64,000 nt of DNA from Oreohelix idahoensis (GCA_024509875.1 JAMPIV010016244.1:62001-126000); one strand, 5' to 3'; shown: positions 23,091-34,329, counted from the stretch's first letter. Notes: generated from the letters alone by a model not told the origin. A program made the numbers and translations.

Positions 23091-25500
23091 ATCTGGGAAA
23101 AAGAAAAAAAAGGTCAAACCTGCAGAACTACAGGAACCATACCACCCCCCAGTGTGTGAAGATGTCATTTGTAATGGTGTCACTATAAGGTGTTTATATG
23201 ATACCGGTTTAGATTACGATTCCGTTGTGAGTTCTCACCTGGTGCAGGCTGATCAATACACCACAGAAACAGTGGAGATTCAAACTGCAACCAAGGATGT
23301 AGCTACCATGACACTTCCCGTCACTCGGATAAAGGTGAAAACGCGATATGTGGAAGAAATCATAAAAGCAGCAGTGATAAATGAGCCAATCTACCCTCTG
23401 ATATTGGGGTGTAGATATGTCTTCTTGGGGAATCCCAAGAGACCTGTGATATTGGCAACAGTGCAGACCAGATCACAGTCTAAAAAGGAGGAGGATAATC
23501 CAATAAATACTCATCCAGATGAGATGAGGAAGGCACAGGCTGAGGACAAAACACTCAAGCCGTGTTTCAAGAAGTTACCCAAATCTCATACACCTCCAGG
23601 CAAGGGAGAGTTTTATATGAAGAACAAACTGATTTATAGGAAGGCTGGATCTGAATCCAATGGTCACGGACAGCTGGTCCTTCCCACTTCATATAGGACT
23701 AAAGTGTTGGAACTAGGGCATGCGATTCCCTTCAGTGGTCATATGGGGATCAGCGCAACAGGACAGCGTATAGCTTGTCACTATTTCTGGCCAAGGATAA
23801 CTGAAGATATCAAACGATATGTAAAATCCTGTCCAGAGTGCCAACGAGTAGCACCTAAACATTGGACTGCACCAGCAACTCTGGGAGAAATGCCCATAGT
23901 GGGAACACCCTTTGAGAGAGTTGCTGTGGATCTTGTGGGACCTCTCACCCGAACCAAGAGAAGGAACAGCTACATTCTGACTCTGGTGGACACTTGTTCT
24001 ATGTGGGGAGAGGCAGTAGCCCTGTCATCGATTGATTCTAAACATGTGGCAGAGGCATTGCTCACAATTTTCACAAGGTTAGGCTTTCCCAATCAAATCT
24101 TGACTGATAATTTCTCTCAGTTCAAGGGGAAACTAACTGAAGAAGTTTTCAGGATCTTCCAGGCCAAACACTTCCATTGTAGTGTGTACCACCCCCAAGG
24201 GAACGACCAAGTGGAAAGATTTAATGGCACATTGATGTCAATCCTGAGAAAGTTGGCACACGAAAAACCAGATACATGGGACCAGTACCTGCACGCCGCC
24301 CTCTTTGCTTATCGGGAGGTACCCCATAGTTCAACCGGTATTGCCCCGGCAACATTATTGTTTGGAAGGCCAATAAAAGGTCCACTTGAAGCGCTGTTAA
24401 GAACGTGGACTGATGAAAAAGCAGAGGAAAATATTACATCCTCATACCAATATGTGAATGAGCTGACCACTCGTTTAAAAACTGACTGGAAACTTGCCAA
24501 TGAAAATTTGAAACAAGCCATGAAGAAACATGCTGCCTATTATAACAGGAAAGCTAAAGACAGAAATTTGGCTGTGGGAGAGAAGGTACTGCTTCTTCTA
24601 CCCGGTAGTCAGAATAAGTTACAAATTGGATGGCAAGGTCCATATACAGTTCTAGAGAAGGTGTCTAGAACCAATTATAAGATAGATAAGAAGGGGAAAG
24701 AAAAAATCTATCATGTGAATCTCCTGAAGAAATATTTGGAAAGAGAACATCAGGAAGAGACACACTTGTTGACCTTGTCCATTGCCATGGAGATGAAAAA
24801 GGAACCACTTTCATCATTTGAATATCCATTACACCCCTGTGAGACAGCGGCACAAGTGAAAATCAGTACACATTTAACGAAAACTCAGAAAGAGAGAGTG
24901 CAACAGGTTCTAGATACTCATACAGAGGTGTTAACAGACCGACCTGGGCATACAAACTTATTGGAATATGATATGAAACTGATAGACCCCACACCTGTCT
25001 GTATGAAACCATATTCGATTCCTTTTGCTAAGGAGAAAGCTTTGAAGGAAGAGATAGACTATTTGTTGAAGGAAGGAATTATTTCACACAGTGAATCTTC
25101 GTATAGTTCCGGTGTTGTACTCTTAAGGAAGCCCTCTGGAGAACATAGACTCTGTATAGATTACAGGAGACTGAATGCTATTACAGAAGGACATGTGGAT
25201 CCATTGCCGGATACAAATCAGTTGTTTGCCAGACTAAATAAAGCTAAATATTTCTCAAAAGTGGACCTGAGTAAAGGATACTATCAGATTCCAGTAAAGC
25301 CGGAGGTTAGACCATACCTAGCTTTTAGTACCTCAGAAGGACACTATGAGTTTAATAGATTGCCATTTGGATTGAAGAATGCGCCTAGTGTCTTTTCTAG
25401 AATGATGAGAAAATTATTGGACCCTCTGAATAATCCATGTATCACAAACTTCATGGATGATATCCTTATAGCAACAGAAACATTTTTAGGAGAACATTGA
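23044..25500 (+). CDS. pol: Gmr1 pol, copy 1: protease - integrase - RT
   Basis: The 818-codon frame is in the order protease, integrase, RT. The protease has 'CLYDTGLDYDSVV' (DTG at 23200-23208). A linker 'VQTRSQSKKEED' is followed by the integrase HHCC region ('LELGHAIPFSGHMG', 'CPECQR'). The DDE core shows 'VAVDLVGPL', 'LTDNFSQF' and 'YHPQGNDQVERFNGTL'. RT follows with 'GVVLLRKPSGEHRLCIDYR', 'FSKVDLSKGYYQIPV', 'FNRLPFGLKNAPSVFSRMM' and 'NFMDDILIATE'. A TGA at 25498-25500 ends it; the remaining RT thumb and RNase H are in the +1 frame. Integrase upstream of RT is the hallmark of Gmr1-type Ty3/gypsy elements. Only the boundary lesions are visible, so the catalytic residues look functional. 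Confidence 0.9.
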   Translation: MTLTIVEGNLLIVLLTSGKKKKKVKPAELQEPYHPPVCEDVICNGVTIRCLYDTGLDYDSVVSSHLVQADQYTTETVEIQTATKDVATMTLPVTRIKVKTRYVEEIIKAAVINEPIYPLILGCRYVFLGNPKRPVILATVQTRSQSKKEEDNPINTHPDEMRKAQAEDKTLKPCFKKLPKSHTPPGKGEFYMKNKLIYRKAGSESNGHGQLVLPTSYRTKVLELGHAIPFSGHMGISATGQRIACHYFWPRITEDIKRYVKSCPECQRVAPKHWTAPATLGEMPIVGTPFERVAVDLVGPLTRTKRRNSYILTLVDTCSMWGEAVALSSIDSKHVAEALLTIFTRLGFPNQILTDNFSQFKGKLTEEVFRIFQAKHFHCSVYHPQGNDQVERFNGTLMSILRKLAHEKPDTWDQYLHAALFAYREVPHSSTGIAPATLLFGRPIKGPLEALLRTWTDEKAEENITSSYQYVNELTTRLKTDWKLANENLKQAMKKHAAYYNRKAKDRNLAVGEKVLLLLPGSQNKLQIGWQGPYTVLEKVSRTNYKIDKKGKEKIYHVNLLKKYLEREHQEETHLLTLSIAMEMKKEPLSSFEYPLHPCETAAQVKISTHLTKTQKERVQQVLDTHTEVLTDRPGHTNLLEYDMKLIDPTPVCMKPYSIPFAKEKALKEEIDYLLKEGIISHSESSYSSGVVLLRKPSGEHRLCIDYRRLNAITEGHVDPLPDTNQLFARLNKAKYFSKVDLSKGYYQIPVKPEVRPYLAFSTSEGHYEFNRLPFGLKNAPSVFSRMMRKLLDPLNNPCITNFMDDILIATETFLGEH

Positions 25501-25510
25501 CTCTCTGAAC

Positions 25511-26293
25511 ATGCTGTTTAATCGACTTAGGGAAGCGAATTTAACAGCCCGACCAACCAAATGTTGTGTTGGATGTAAAGAATTGGAATTCTTGGGACAC
25601 ACAGTTTATCAGGGAAACATGACCCCTGACCCAAAGAATTTAGAAAAACTAAAGAAAGCCCCGAGACCACAAACCAAGAAAGACGTGAGATCCTTTGTCT
25701 CATTATGTGGTTTCTACCAAAAGTATATCAAAAATTTTAATTCCATATGTGCACCGTTAACTGATTTGACACGTAAAGGACATCCAGATCGAATTACATG
25801 GACACCACAATGTGAAATGGCTTACCAAGAATTGAAGGAAAAGCTCACAAGTAAACCTATTTTGAAATTACCTGACTTAAGTCAAGAATTCATAGTAAGG
25901 ACGGATGCCAGTAATATTGGGTTAGGTGCGACTCTGCTACAGAAATCAGATGCATTGGATGGGGAATTAAGCCCAGTGGCATATGCTAGCAGAAAGTTGA
26001 ATAAAGCTGAAACCAATTACTCAACTAGCGAAAAAGAATGTCTTGCAGTAATATGGGCGATAAAGAAATTCAATATTTATCTGTATGGGAAGGCATTTAA
26101 GTTGCAAACGGATCACAAACCTTTATCGTTTCTAGCACAGGCTAGACATGAAAATTCTAGATTACTCCGTTGGTCCTTATTGATGCAGCCATTTGAGTTT
26201 ATCATAGAGTATATAAGTGGAAAAACAAATCTGGGAGCGGATTTTTTAAGCCGCCATCCGTGTGATGAGAATCACCCTAAACCCCAGGAATAA
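25511..26293 (+). CDS. pol: Gmr1 RT thumb and RNase H, copy 1
   Basis: This 260-codon frame continues the polymerase after the +1 shift: 'LFNRLREANLTARPTKC', 'LEFLGHTVY', 'FVSLCGFYQKYIKNF', then RNase H 'VRTDASNIGLGATLLQ', 'STSEKECLAVIWAIKKF', 'LQTDHKPLSFL', 'RWSLLMQPFEF' and the terminal 'NLGADFLSRHP'. No chromodomain or integrase follows, confirming that RNase H is the last domain. Stop at 26291-26293; the polypurine tract is 58 bp downstream. The same shift occurs in copy 2. Confidence 0.88.
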   Translation: MLFNRLREANLTARPTKCCVGCKELEFLGHTVYQGNMTPDPKNLEKLKKAPRPQTKKDVRSFVSLCGFYQKYIKNFNSICAPLTDLTRKGHPDRITWTPQCEMAYQELKEKLTSKPILKLPDLSQEFIVRTDASNIGLGATLLQKSDALDGELSPVAYASRKLNKAETNYSTSEKECLAVIWAIKKFNIYLYGKAFKLQTDHKPLSFLAQARHENSRLLRWSLLMQPFEFIIEYISGKTNLGADFLSRHPCDENHPKPQE

Positions 26294-26350
26294 TAAGAAA
26301 TTTCTATATGTGTATATAGAAATTATAGACTGACATATAACGTCTGTTTT

Positions 26351-26362
26351 AAGTGGGGAGGA
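26351..26362 (+). promoter_or_regulatory. Polypurine tract before LTR 2
   Basis: AAGTGGGGAGGA, followed by TT and the LTR start TGTCGTG. An identical tract lies at 35169-35180 before LTR 3. It is the expected plus-strand primer of an LTR retrotransposon. Confidence 0.8.
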
Positions 26363-26364
26363 TT

Positions 26365-28412
26365 TGTCGTGAGAAATTCTAATCCACATATATAAATTAT
26401 CAGGTAAATGTAAAGCCTAACACATAAATTCAATAAAAGAAAGAAGAATGGTAAAGAACAGTGCTGTCACAATGACTGTACTCGAAATCCCCCTTGTTTT
26501 CTCCTGCGTCTGCAAATTGTAACGTTTCACGTTGATAGTAAAAGCCTTCTGCAGCATACACGCGTTTCCCCAACACAATAAAATGTGTACTCCATTTCTA
26601 AGAAAAACCTTGAGATACGCAAGATGACCAAGATTTAAAATTCCATTCATGTCATTTTATACACTACGTTACAAAAAAAACGAAAGACAGATGGACTAAA
26701 GATAGAAAGAAAGGGAGAGGCTGGAAGCAGGAACGCATGCAACACTAAACACGCGTCTCGCTATACAATTACTACCATCACGCGTGTAAGGCTACAAGCA
26801 CTAGCTTTTTTCAAATCGACAGTGATAAAAAACACTACACACACGAGAGTTAGTTTTTAAAAACTTACAAAACGCTTATTAGGAATCATGACATTCTACT
26901 GTTTTATGTCTAAAATCCTGACATTAGTCTGACAGTACAGCAGGACAGGTGGCAGTTCTAAACATAAAAAATAAAAAAACTACACGACTATCCTAGAAAA
27001 TGCATATTTTGAACGCAGCCACTTAGCTCCTTTAAATTTGTATATTTGGGTTCCTTAGGACTTGCTGACAAAGAATATGTTAAGTGTTACGCAAATAGTC
27101 TAGGAATTAACAAATTATAGCCAAAAGAAATGGTGGTGCTGTCAGACAACACCAAAAATCAGAATCACTCAGTGGCAGATTTTCACCCCACCATTGTACG
27201 GGAAATGGGTCTCCATGTTAAATCCGATTTGATTGGAGCGCAATAAATGTAAGGCTAAACACGATTAGTCGGGCTATAAATACTATCTTTTGTTGTCAGG
27301 GGAAACGGGAGTAGGAGTACTTTTTTTCAAACGATTGGGTAAATATGGCACGATTGGTTAGACCCGCGAATATAGTCAATCAGAGGCGTCAGGTCACCAC
27401 CACATGTTCAAATAAACTTACTACAGAACCAGTGCGTTGAGCACCAGTGCATATTTTTCTAGATAAAAGCCTGGGACATCGGCAGATCGAAGTTGTGCTA
27501 TATTCATTGCCATTCAACATAACTGTGTATTATTCCATGAATTGTGGGACCGTGGTCCAAAAGTTATTGAGCAGCACCTGGTCTGAGCTTTGCTGAACTT
27601 AGAGGCTCACAGCATACTCCTGGGTCCAGATAGTGACCAGTGAGGTGTCTCCAGAACACAGGGAGGCTATCGAGCAGAGGAGTCTTTTCCTGCCGCCATC
27701 ACGAAAGATAAGCCTATGTGGCCAGAGGAGCTCAACATTATGCCCCCCTCAAAATCTGACTTTATAATAAACTAGAGGGAAAATCCAGTGTTTAAATTGA
27801 TAGGAACTGTGAACTTTTCCCCATACCATTTACAAGATAAACAAACACTTGAAGTCATGATGACAAATAACAACATAGCTTGAAAAAACAAAACCAGTAT
27901 TACCTCATATTACTACTACACAACTGACACACATAAGATAATATTAATAAAATATGTCACTACAAGATTCATATTGATAAATCCTGTACATATAAATTGT
28001 AATTAAAATTGATTGTGATTCCTGGTTCACTTTGTAGTTGAATCAGGACATATATATTAATGAAAAGTACTTAATACATATTGATATTTGAAAATTTACC
28101 AGTGACTCATTTAAGATAGTCTTATAGCATGTTACATGTGTGTGAGTGTCACAGTGTTGTCAAGTGTGGTGGAATAAATTAAATTGTTTATCTGTCTGTT
28201 GTTGTTGTGACTTACACTTCATCATATACATACCCTAGACATTTAACGTAGTCATCACAATATTCCAGAATAATTCTGACTGAGGCATAATGTGGTAGCA
28301 AGTAAGGTTATCTGTAAAACACTACACCTATTAGATACAGATACCTTCACAGCTGATCTCAGTCAGTACACTAAGTCCCCTATAAAAATTTATAACATCC
28401 CACTTTACCACA
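26365..28412 (+). repeat. Gmr1 LTR 2, shared middle LTR (2048 bp)
   Basis: It serves as 3' LTR of copy 1 (polypurine tract on its left) and 5' LTR of copy 2 (primer-binding site on its right). It matches LTR 3 at sites where LTR 1 differs, for example GTAAGGCTACAAG, GCAGCCACTTAG and AATCAGAATCACTC, over at least 26365-27350. One private difference is GGTGGCAGTTC. Confidence 0.92.
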
Positions 28413-28562
28413 TATATTGGGGTCTCGCTCTCGGGATTTTGAATCTTTCCCTATTAAAAATATTGGGGGTAATTCACTTCAGGGAATAATAAGAATTTAA
28501 AAGTATCATTGGGTGAAAATAAATAGCGTTGAGCTCTCAGTGCCTGTAGTGTCCTTAGATAA
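28413..28562 (+). other. Gmr1 copy 2 leader, first part, with PBS
   Basis: TATAT, then the PBS at 28418, then leader sequence as in copy 1. It ends in TAA (28560-28562), the left TSD of the CACTG transposon. The leader continues at 30615. Confidence 0.85.
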
Positions 28563-30614
28563 CACTGGCTAACAAAAAAAAAAAATTTTTTTTTCTTTCT
28601 CTAACATTTCTATGTTTTTCTGGTCAATTTTAATGCGCTGTTTTTAAATCTGCAAACCGTTTTTCTCTATCAGGTCGGGATCTCGAGAAATACGCAATTG
28701 AAGTTTTTTAACAACGCATACAGTATTATAACATCATTCGTACAAGAAGTATAACAGTTATGTAGGCTTGAATTTCTTTGCAGTCGACTTTCGTCGGTGA
28801 ATGGCATGTGGTACATCGCGATGAAACATCCAACAATAATCGGCAAGCATGGTCACACTCCACCGTCCTTGATAACGTGACTCCATTACGGCGATATCTT
28901 GATGGAATCGTTCTCCATGTTCATCGCTGACTTCGCCAAGGTTGTCAGGGAAAAAGTCAAGATGCGAATCGAGCAAATGGATTTTGAGGGACATGTTACA
29001 GCCCATAATTCTGTATGCATCTATGCATTGCTTAACAATATGCACATAGTCGACAGATTTGTGATTTCCCAGAAAGTTATCGACGATCGATTTGAATGCC
29101 ATCCATGCGTGAAGTTCACTACCATGTAACAAGTTCTCGAATTGTTTGTCTGCAATAACTTTCCTAATTTTAGGTCCTACAAAGATACCTTCCTTTATCT
29201 TTGCATCGCTAACTTGCGGAAACTTTTCTCGAAGATAAGTGAAAGCTTTGCTCATTTTATCTAATGCTTTTACGAAATTCTTCATGAGCCCCAACTTTAT
29301 ATGTAACGGTGTTAAAATGATGCTGTCTTTGTTAACTAATGGCTCGTGTATTACATTTTTATGCCCGAGCTGCATACGATCCCTGATAGGCCACACCTTT
29401 CTTGCATAATGTTCCTGTCTGTTGCGGCTGTCCCATTCACATAGGAAGCAACAAAATTTAGTATACCCAGTCTGCATGCCCATGAGAATTGCAATGACCT
29501 TTAGGTCTCCACAAATCCGCCATTGGTAGTCATTGTACTTTATTTTTGCCAAAAGTATAGCCATATTGTCATAAGTTTCTTTCATATGAACAGAGTAGGC
29601 GACTGGAATTTTGCAATAGCAAATGTCATCATCCATCTCAAAGTATTGAACAAGTTCTCTGTGTCTATGACGAAATTTAGATATCAAAGTATTGGGCGCT
29701 AAAAGATTCCATTCTTTGAGTCGCGAACCGAGTAATTCCACTTGTCCTTTGGTAAGAGCGAGATCACGTATTAGATCTGAAAGGTTAATTAAGTGAACAC
29801 CATCATTCACCGGTATATAATCCGAGTCAGAATTAGTTTCTGAAGCAGGTAAACTATCACTTTCTGATGGTTCATTCACGTCCAACGGATATTGTTCTGG
29901 TGGAACTGGGATCGGACACGTGATTGGATCACGAGACACTGGTTTCGAAACCGATTCAATATTTGGATAAACCACAGACTTTCTAGTTTTAAAAGTGAAA
30001 CCATGGATATTTGTCAAGCAGAAGTAACAATCAGTAGCGTGATTTGTCTTGTTCATGCCATATTACTGGCACTCCAAAAGGCATCGACTTATGCTTCGGC
30101 GATTTTCGTAACCAACCTGCCAATGTATTTGCACAAAGTCGAACAAACTGCATTTGGCTTCCAAGATTTATTTGCATCATCAACTTTCGAATCGAAATAA
30201 AGTTCATATGCTTTCTTTTGTAATGGTGTAAAGTTTTTCTGGTGAACACGATCGGTAAAATATCCGCACACGTAACAGAACAGATCAGCCGAATTTCTAC
30301 AACTTCTAGAAGCCATATTTCGCTCAGAATTATTTCAAAATACAGTAACTATTGGAAAAATAGCGTAACATATGTCATGCATCTTTTAGCAGTATAAAAA
30401 GTGGAATTATTTTGCATTTTATTAATTTTTAATAAGTTATGTAGTAAAAATGAAACGGAGCACATAACGGTTTCCCAAAAAATATATGTATTCACAAATA
30501 TCTTAAAAACCTGACGTGATAGAGATAAACGGATTTCAAATTTGAAATCAGCGCAAAAAACTGACATAAGAACACTTATTCTTATATAAGAAAGAAAAAT
30601 GTTGTTTGTCAGTG
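28563..30614 (-). mobile_element. CACTG-ended DNA transposon with 3 bp TAA duplication
   Basis: The uninterrupted leader of copy 1 (CCTTAGATAATTATTGAAAG) proves the borders: the 2052 bp unit CACTGGCTAACAAA ... GTTTGTCAGTG sits between TAA (28560-28562) and TAA (30615-30617). Ends are imperfect inverted repeats: CACTGGCTAACAAA against CACTGACAAACAAC, followed on both sides by a TTTTTCTTTCT-like stretch. A 3 bp TAA target fits PIF/Harbinger-like or CACTA/CMC-like insertion; the CACTG ends favour CACTA/CMC. The internal protein is on the minus strand. Superfamily assignment is open. Confidence 0.88.
28758..30316 (-). pseudogene. Transposase-like protein of the CACTG element (family unassigned)
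   Basis: Reading from 30316, 'MASRSCRNSADLFCYVCGYF' starts a Cys-rich N-terminal domain of about 75 codons. Two frame slips (about 30090 and 30040) pass through 'KSMPFGVPVIWHEQ' into the 432-codon frame 30056-28758. That frame has 'DCYFCLTNIHGF', an acidic linker, 'GQVELLGSRLKEWNLLAP', 'WRICGDLKVIAILMGMQTGY', 'FCCFLCEWDSR', 'LTPLHIKLGLMKNFVKAL', 'SDAKIKEGIFVGPKIRKV', 'HLLDSHLDFFPDNLG', 'SDEHGERFHQDI' and 'LADYCWMFHRDVP'. Similar multi-copy uncharacterised proteins exist in arthropods and other invertebrates, from my memory of such repeats. The spaced conserved Asp/Glu/His residues suggest an RNase H-fold nuclease, but I cannot assign the catalytic triad. Confidence 0.72.
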
Positions 30615-30656
30615 TAATTATTGAAAGATTGAATTGTTACATTTGTATGTTAGACA

Positions 30657-32268
30657 ATGGCCGACTTGGCAAAATTTCGATCTGCTGCTGTACAGACTGC
30701 GAAAGAGTTAGGAATGGACGGGCAAATTATGATTGCTTATGTCACTGCTGAATGTGACAAATATATTGAACAGGAAGAAAGAAGATTAGAAAAAGAGGCC
30801 GAAAGAAAATTAGAATCTGAAAGATTGGCCGAAGATAAGAGAATTGAGGCTGAGAATAAGAGGTTGCAGATTGAGGCTGAGAATAAGAGGTTGCAGATTG
30901 AGGCTGAGGCTAAGAGGTTGCAGATTGAGGCTGACAAAGAGGCTAAAGCATTGGAAGTCGAGGAAAGAAGACAGGCTGCAGAAAGAGAAGAGATTAGCTG
31001 CAGAGAGGGAAGCAGAAAAGGAGGAGAAGAGATTACAAAGGGAACATGAGTTACGACTAAGGGAGTTTGAGTTTCAAGGCCATGCTCCTGAAAATGGTGC
31101 CAGTCCCTTTACCTCTGATGCCACTGCTAGCCAGGGAGCCTCAACCTCAGCTATGAATTTTCATTTAGATCACTTTGTTGAGAAAGACGATGATATTGAG
31201 AGCTATCTAAATAGATATGAACTATTAGCTACCACATATGGGTTAGAGAGAGAAAGGTGGAGCTTAAAGTTATCTCAAGGGCTTCGTGGGGCAGCTTATG
31301 AAGTTTTTGCCAAAATGAGCAGAGGTGATCAGGAAAATTATGACATGCTAAAGCAGGCTCTTTTGTTAAGATATGAAAAGAACGCAGAATTTTATAGGAA
31401 AAAATTTAGGAATGCTAAACTACTGTCAGGTGAAACCTATCACCAGTTCTCTGCACGGTTAGAGACATACTTGGAGAAATGGACTTCTCTGGGGAAAACC
31501 CAAGATCTTAAGGAAATGGTCCTTATAGAACAATTAAGAGAGTCCATGGCTCCAGACCTGAGAAAGTTTCTCATGGAACAAGGTGCAGAGAGGCTGGGTG
31601 AGTTGCTAAATGTTGCTGAAAGGTATCAAGCAGCTCAGGCAGAGGTATCAGGTAATAAAAAGAAACAGCTGGAAAATTTTAGGGCACCACAGAACTTTAA
31701 TAAATTTGATCCTAGAGATCAAAACAAAGGTAAGCACCAATTTGATAGGCCACGGTATGACAATAAAAATAAAACCCCACAATTCGATGAAAGGAAATTT
31801 GATGAAAGAAAATCTTTCAACCAAGGGAAAAGGTGGTGTAAAAATTGTAAGATGAACAATCATGACACTGACCATTGTAGAAGGAAACCTCCTCATTGTG
31901 CTGCTATGACATCTGGGAAAAAGAAAAAAAAGGTCAAACCTGCAGAACTACAGGAACCATACCACCCCCCAGTGTGTGAAGATGTCATTTGTAATGGTGT
32001 CACTATAAGGTGTTTATATGATACCGGTTTAGATTACGATTCCGTTGTGAGTTCTCACCTGGTGCAGGCTGATCAATACACCACAGAAACAGTGGAGATT
32101 CAAACTGCAACCAAGGATGTAGCTACCATGACACTTCCCGTCACTCGGATAAAGGTGAAAACGCGATATGTGGAAGAAATCATAAAAGCAGCAGTGATAA
32201 ATGAGCCAATCTACCCTCTGATATTGGGGTTAGATATGTCTTCTTGGGGAATCCCAAGAGACCTGTGA
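30657..32268 (+). CDS. gag: Gmr1 gag-protease, copy 2 (frameshifted)
   Basis: This is copy 2 of the gag described at 21839, with the same N-terminal +1 shift near 30978. The 474-codon frame 30844-32268 runs without a break from the coiled coil through the CCHC knuckle (31837-31878) into the protease ('CLYDTGLDYDSVV'). This shows that gag and protease are in one frame in the ancestor. The frame is lost at about 32230 through a single-base deletion (GGGGTTAGATATG against GGGGTGTAGATATG in copy 1 is a small indel), giving a stop at 32266-32268. Confidence 0.85.
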
Positions 32269-32269
32269 T

Positions 32270-34319
32270 ATTGGCAACAGTGCAGACCAGATCACAGTCT
32301 AAAAAGGAGGAGGATAATCCAATAAATACTCATCCAGATGAGATGAGGAAGGCACAGGCTGAGGACTAAACACTCAAGCCGTGTTTCAAGAAGTTACCCA
32401 AATCTCATACACCTCCAGGCAAGGGAGAGTTTTATATGAAGAACAAACTGATTTATAGGAAGGCTGGATCTGAATCCAATGGTCACGGACAGCTGGTCCT
32501 TCCCACTTCATATAGGACTAAAGTGTTGGAACTAGGGCATGCGATTCCCTTCAGTGGTCATATGGGGATCAGCGCAACAGGACAGCGTATAGCTTGTCAC
32601 TATTTCTGGCCAAGGATAACTGAAGATATCAAACGATATGTAAAATCCTGTCCAGAGTGCCAACGAGTAGCACCTAAACATTGGACTGCACCAGCAACTC
32701 TGGGAGAAATGCCCATAGTGGGAACACCCTTTGAGAGAGTTGCTGTGGATCTTGTGGGACCTCTCACCCGAACCAAGAGAAGGAACAGCTACATTCTGAC
32801 TCTGGTGGACACTTGTTCTATGTGGGGAGAGGCAGTAGCCCTGTCATCGATTGATTCTAAACATGTGGCAGAGGCATTGCTCACAATTTTCACAAGGTTA
32901 GGCTTTCCCAATCAAATCTTGACTGATAATTTCTCTCAGTTCAAGGGGAAACTAACTGAAGAAGTTTTCAGGATCTTCCAGGCCAAACACTTCCATTGTA
33001 GTGTGTACCACCCCCAAGGGAACGACCAAGTGGAAAGATTTAATGGCACATTGATGTCAATCCTGAGAAAGTTGGCACACGAAAAACCAGATACATGGGA
33101 CCAGTACCTGCACGCCGCCCTCTTTGCTTATCGGGAGGTACCCCATAGTTCAACCGGTATTGCCCCGGCAACATTATTGTTTGGAAGGCCAATAAAAGGT
33201 CCACTTGAAGCGCTGTTAAGAACGTGGACTGATGAAAAAGCAGAGGAAAATATTACATCCTCATACCAATATGTGAATGAGCTGACCACTCGGTTAAAAA
33301 CTGGCTGGAAACTTGCCAATGAAAATTTGAAACAAGCCATGAAGAAACATGCTGCCTATTATAACAGGAAAGCTAAAGACAGAAATTTGGCTGTGGGAGA
33401 GAAGGTACTGCTTCTTCTACCCGGTAGTCAGAATAAGTTACAAATTGGATGGCAAGGTCCATATACAGTTCTAGAGAAGGTGTCTAGAACCAATTATAAG
33501 ATAGATAAGAAGGGGAAAGAAAAAATCTATCATGTGAATCTCCTGAAGAAATATTTGGAAAGAGAACATCAGGAAGAGACACACTTGTTGACCTTGTCCA
33601 TTGCCATGGAGATGAAAAAGGAACCACTTTCATCATTTGAATATCCATTACACCCCTGTGAGACAGCGGCACAAGTGAAAATCAGTACACATTTAACGAA
33701 AACTCAGAAAGAGAGAGTGCAACAGGTTCTAGATACTCATACAGAGGTGTTAACAGACCGACCTGGGCATACAAACTTATTGGAATATGATATGAAACTG
33801 ATAGACCCCACACCTGTCTGTATGAAACCATATTCGATTCCTTTTGCTAAGGAGAAAGCTTTGAAGGAAGAGATAGACTATTTGTTGAAGGAAGGAATTA
33901 TTTCACACAGTGAATCTTCGTATAGTTCCGGTGTTGTACTCTTAAGGAAGCCCTCTGGAGAACATAGACTCTGTATAGATTACAGGAGACTGAATGCTAT
34001 TATAGAAGGACATGTGGATCCATTGCCGGATACAAATCAGTTGTTTGCCAGACTAAATAAAGCTAAATATTTCTCAAAAGTGGACCTGAGTAAAGGATAC
34101 TATCAGATTCCAGTAAAGCCGGAGGTTAGACCATACCTAGCTTTTAGTACCTCAGAAGGACACTATGAGTTTAATAGATTGCCATTTGGATTGAAGAATG
34201 CGCCTAGTGTTTTCTCTAGAATGATGAGAAAATTATTGGACCCTCTGAATAATCCATGTATCACAAACTTCATGGATGATATCCTTATAGCAACAGAAAC
34301 ATTTTTAGGAGAACATTGA
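32270..34319 (+). pseudogene. pol: Gmr1 pol, copy 2: integrase - RT
   Basis: The frame continues the pol of copy 2 after the 32230 indel. An in-frame TAA at 32367-32369 (AAA to TAA against copy 1) precedes the long open segment 32436-34319 (627 codons) with integrase and RT like copy 1. Private replacements are few, for example Asp to Gly in 'LKTGWKLANE' and Thr to Ile in 'LNAIIEGHVD'. The terminal TGA at 34317-34319 and the +1 shift match copy 1. Integrase DDE and RT 'FMDD' are intact. Confidence 0.88.
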
Positions 34320-34329
34320 CTCTCTGAAC

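Noticed and set aside
25490..25512. Programmed +1 frameshift between RT and RNase H in Gmr1
   Set aside because: Presence in two linked copies cannot separate recoding from a shared mutation. No recognised slippery motif or downstream structure is evident, so it is kept as a question, not a feature.
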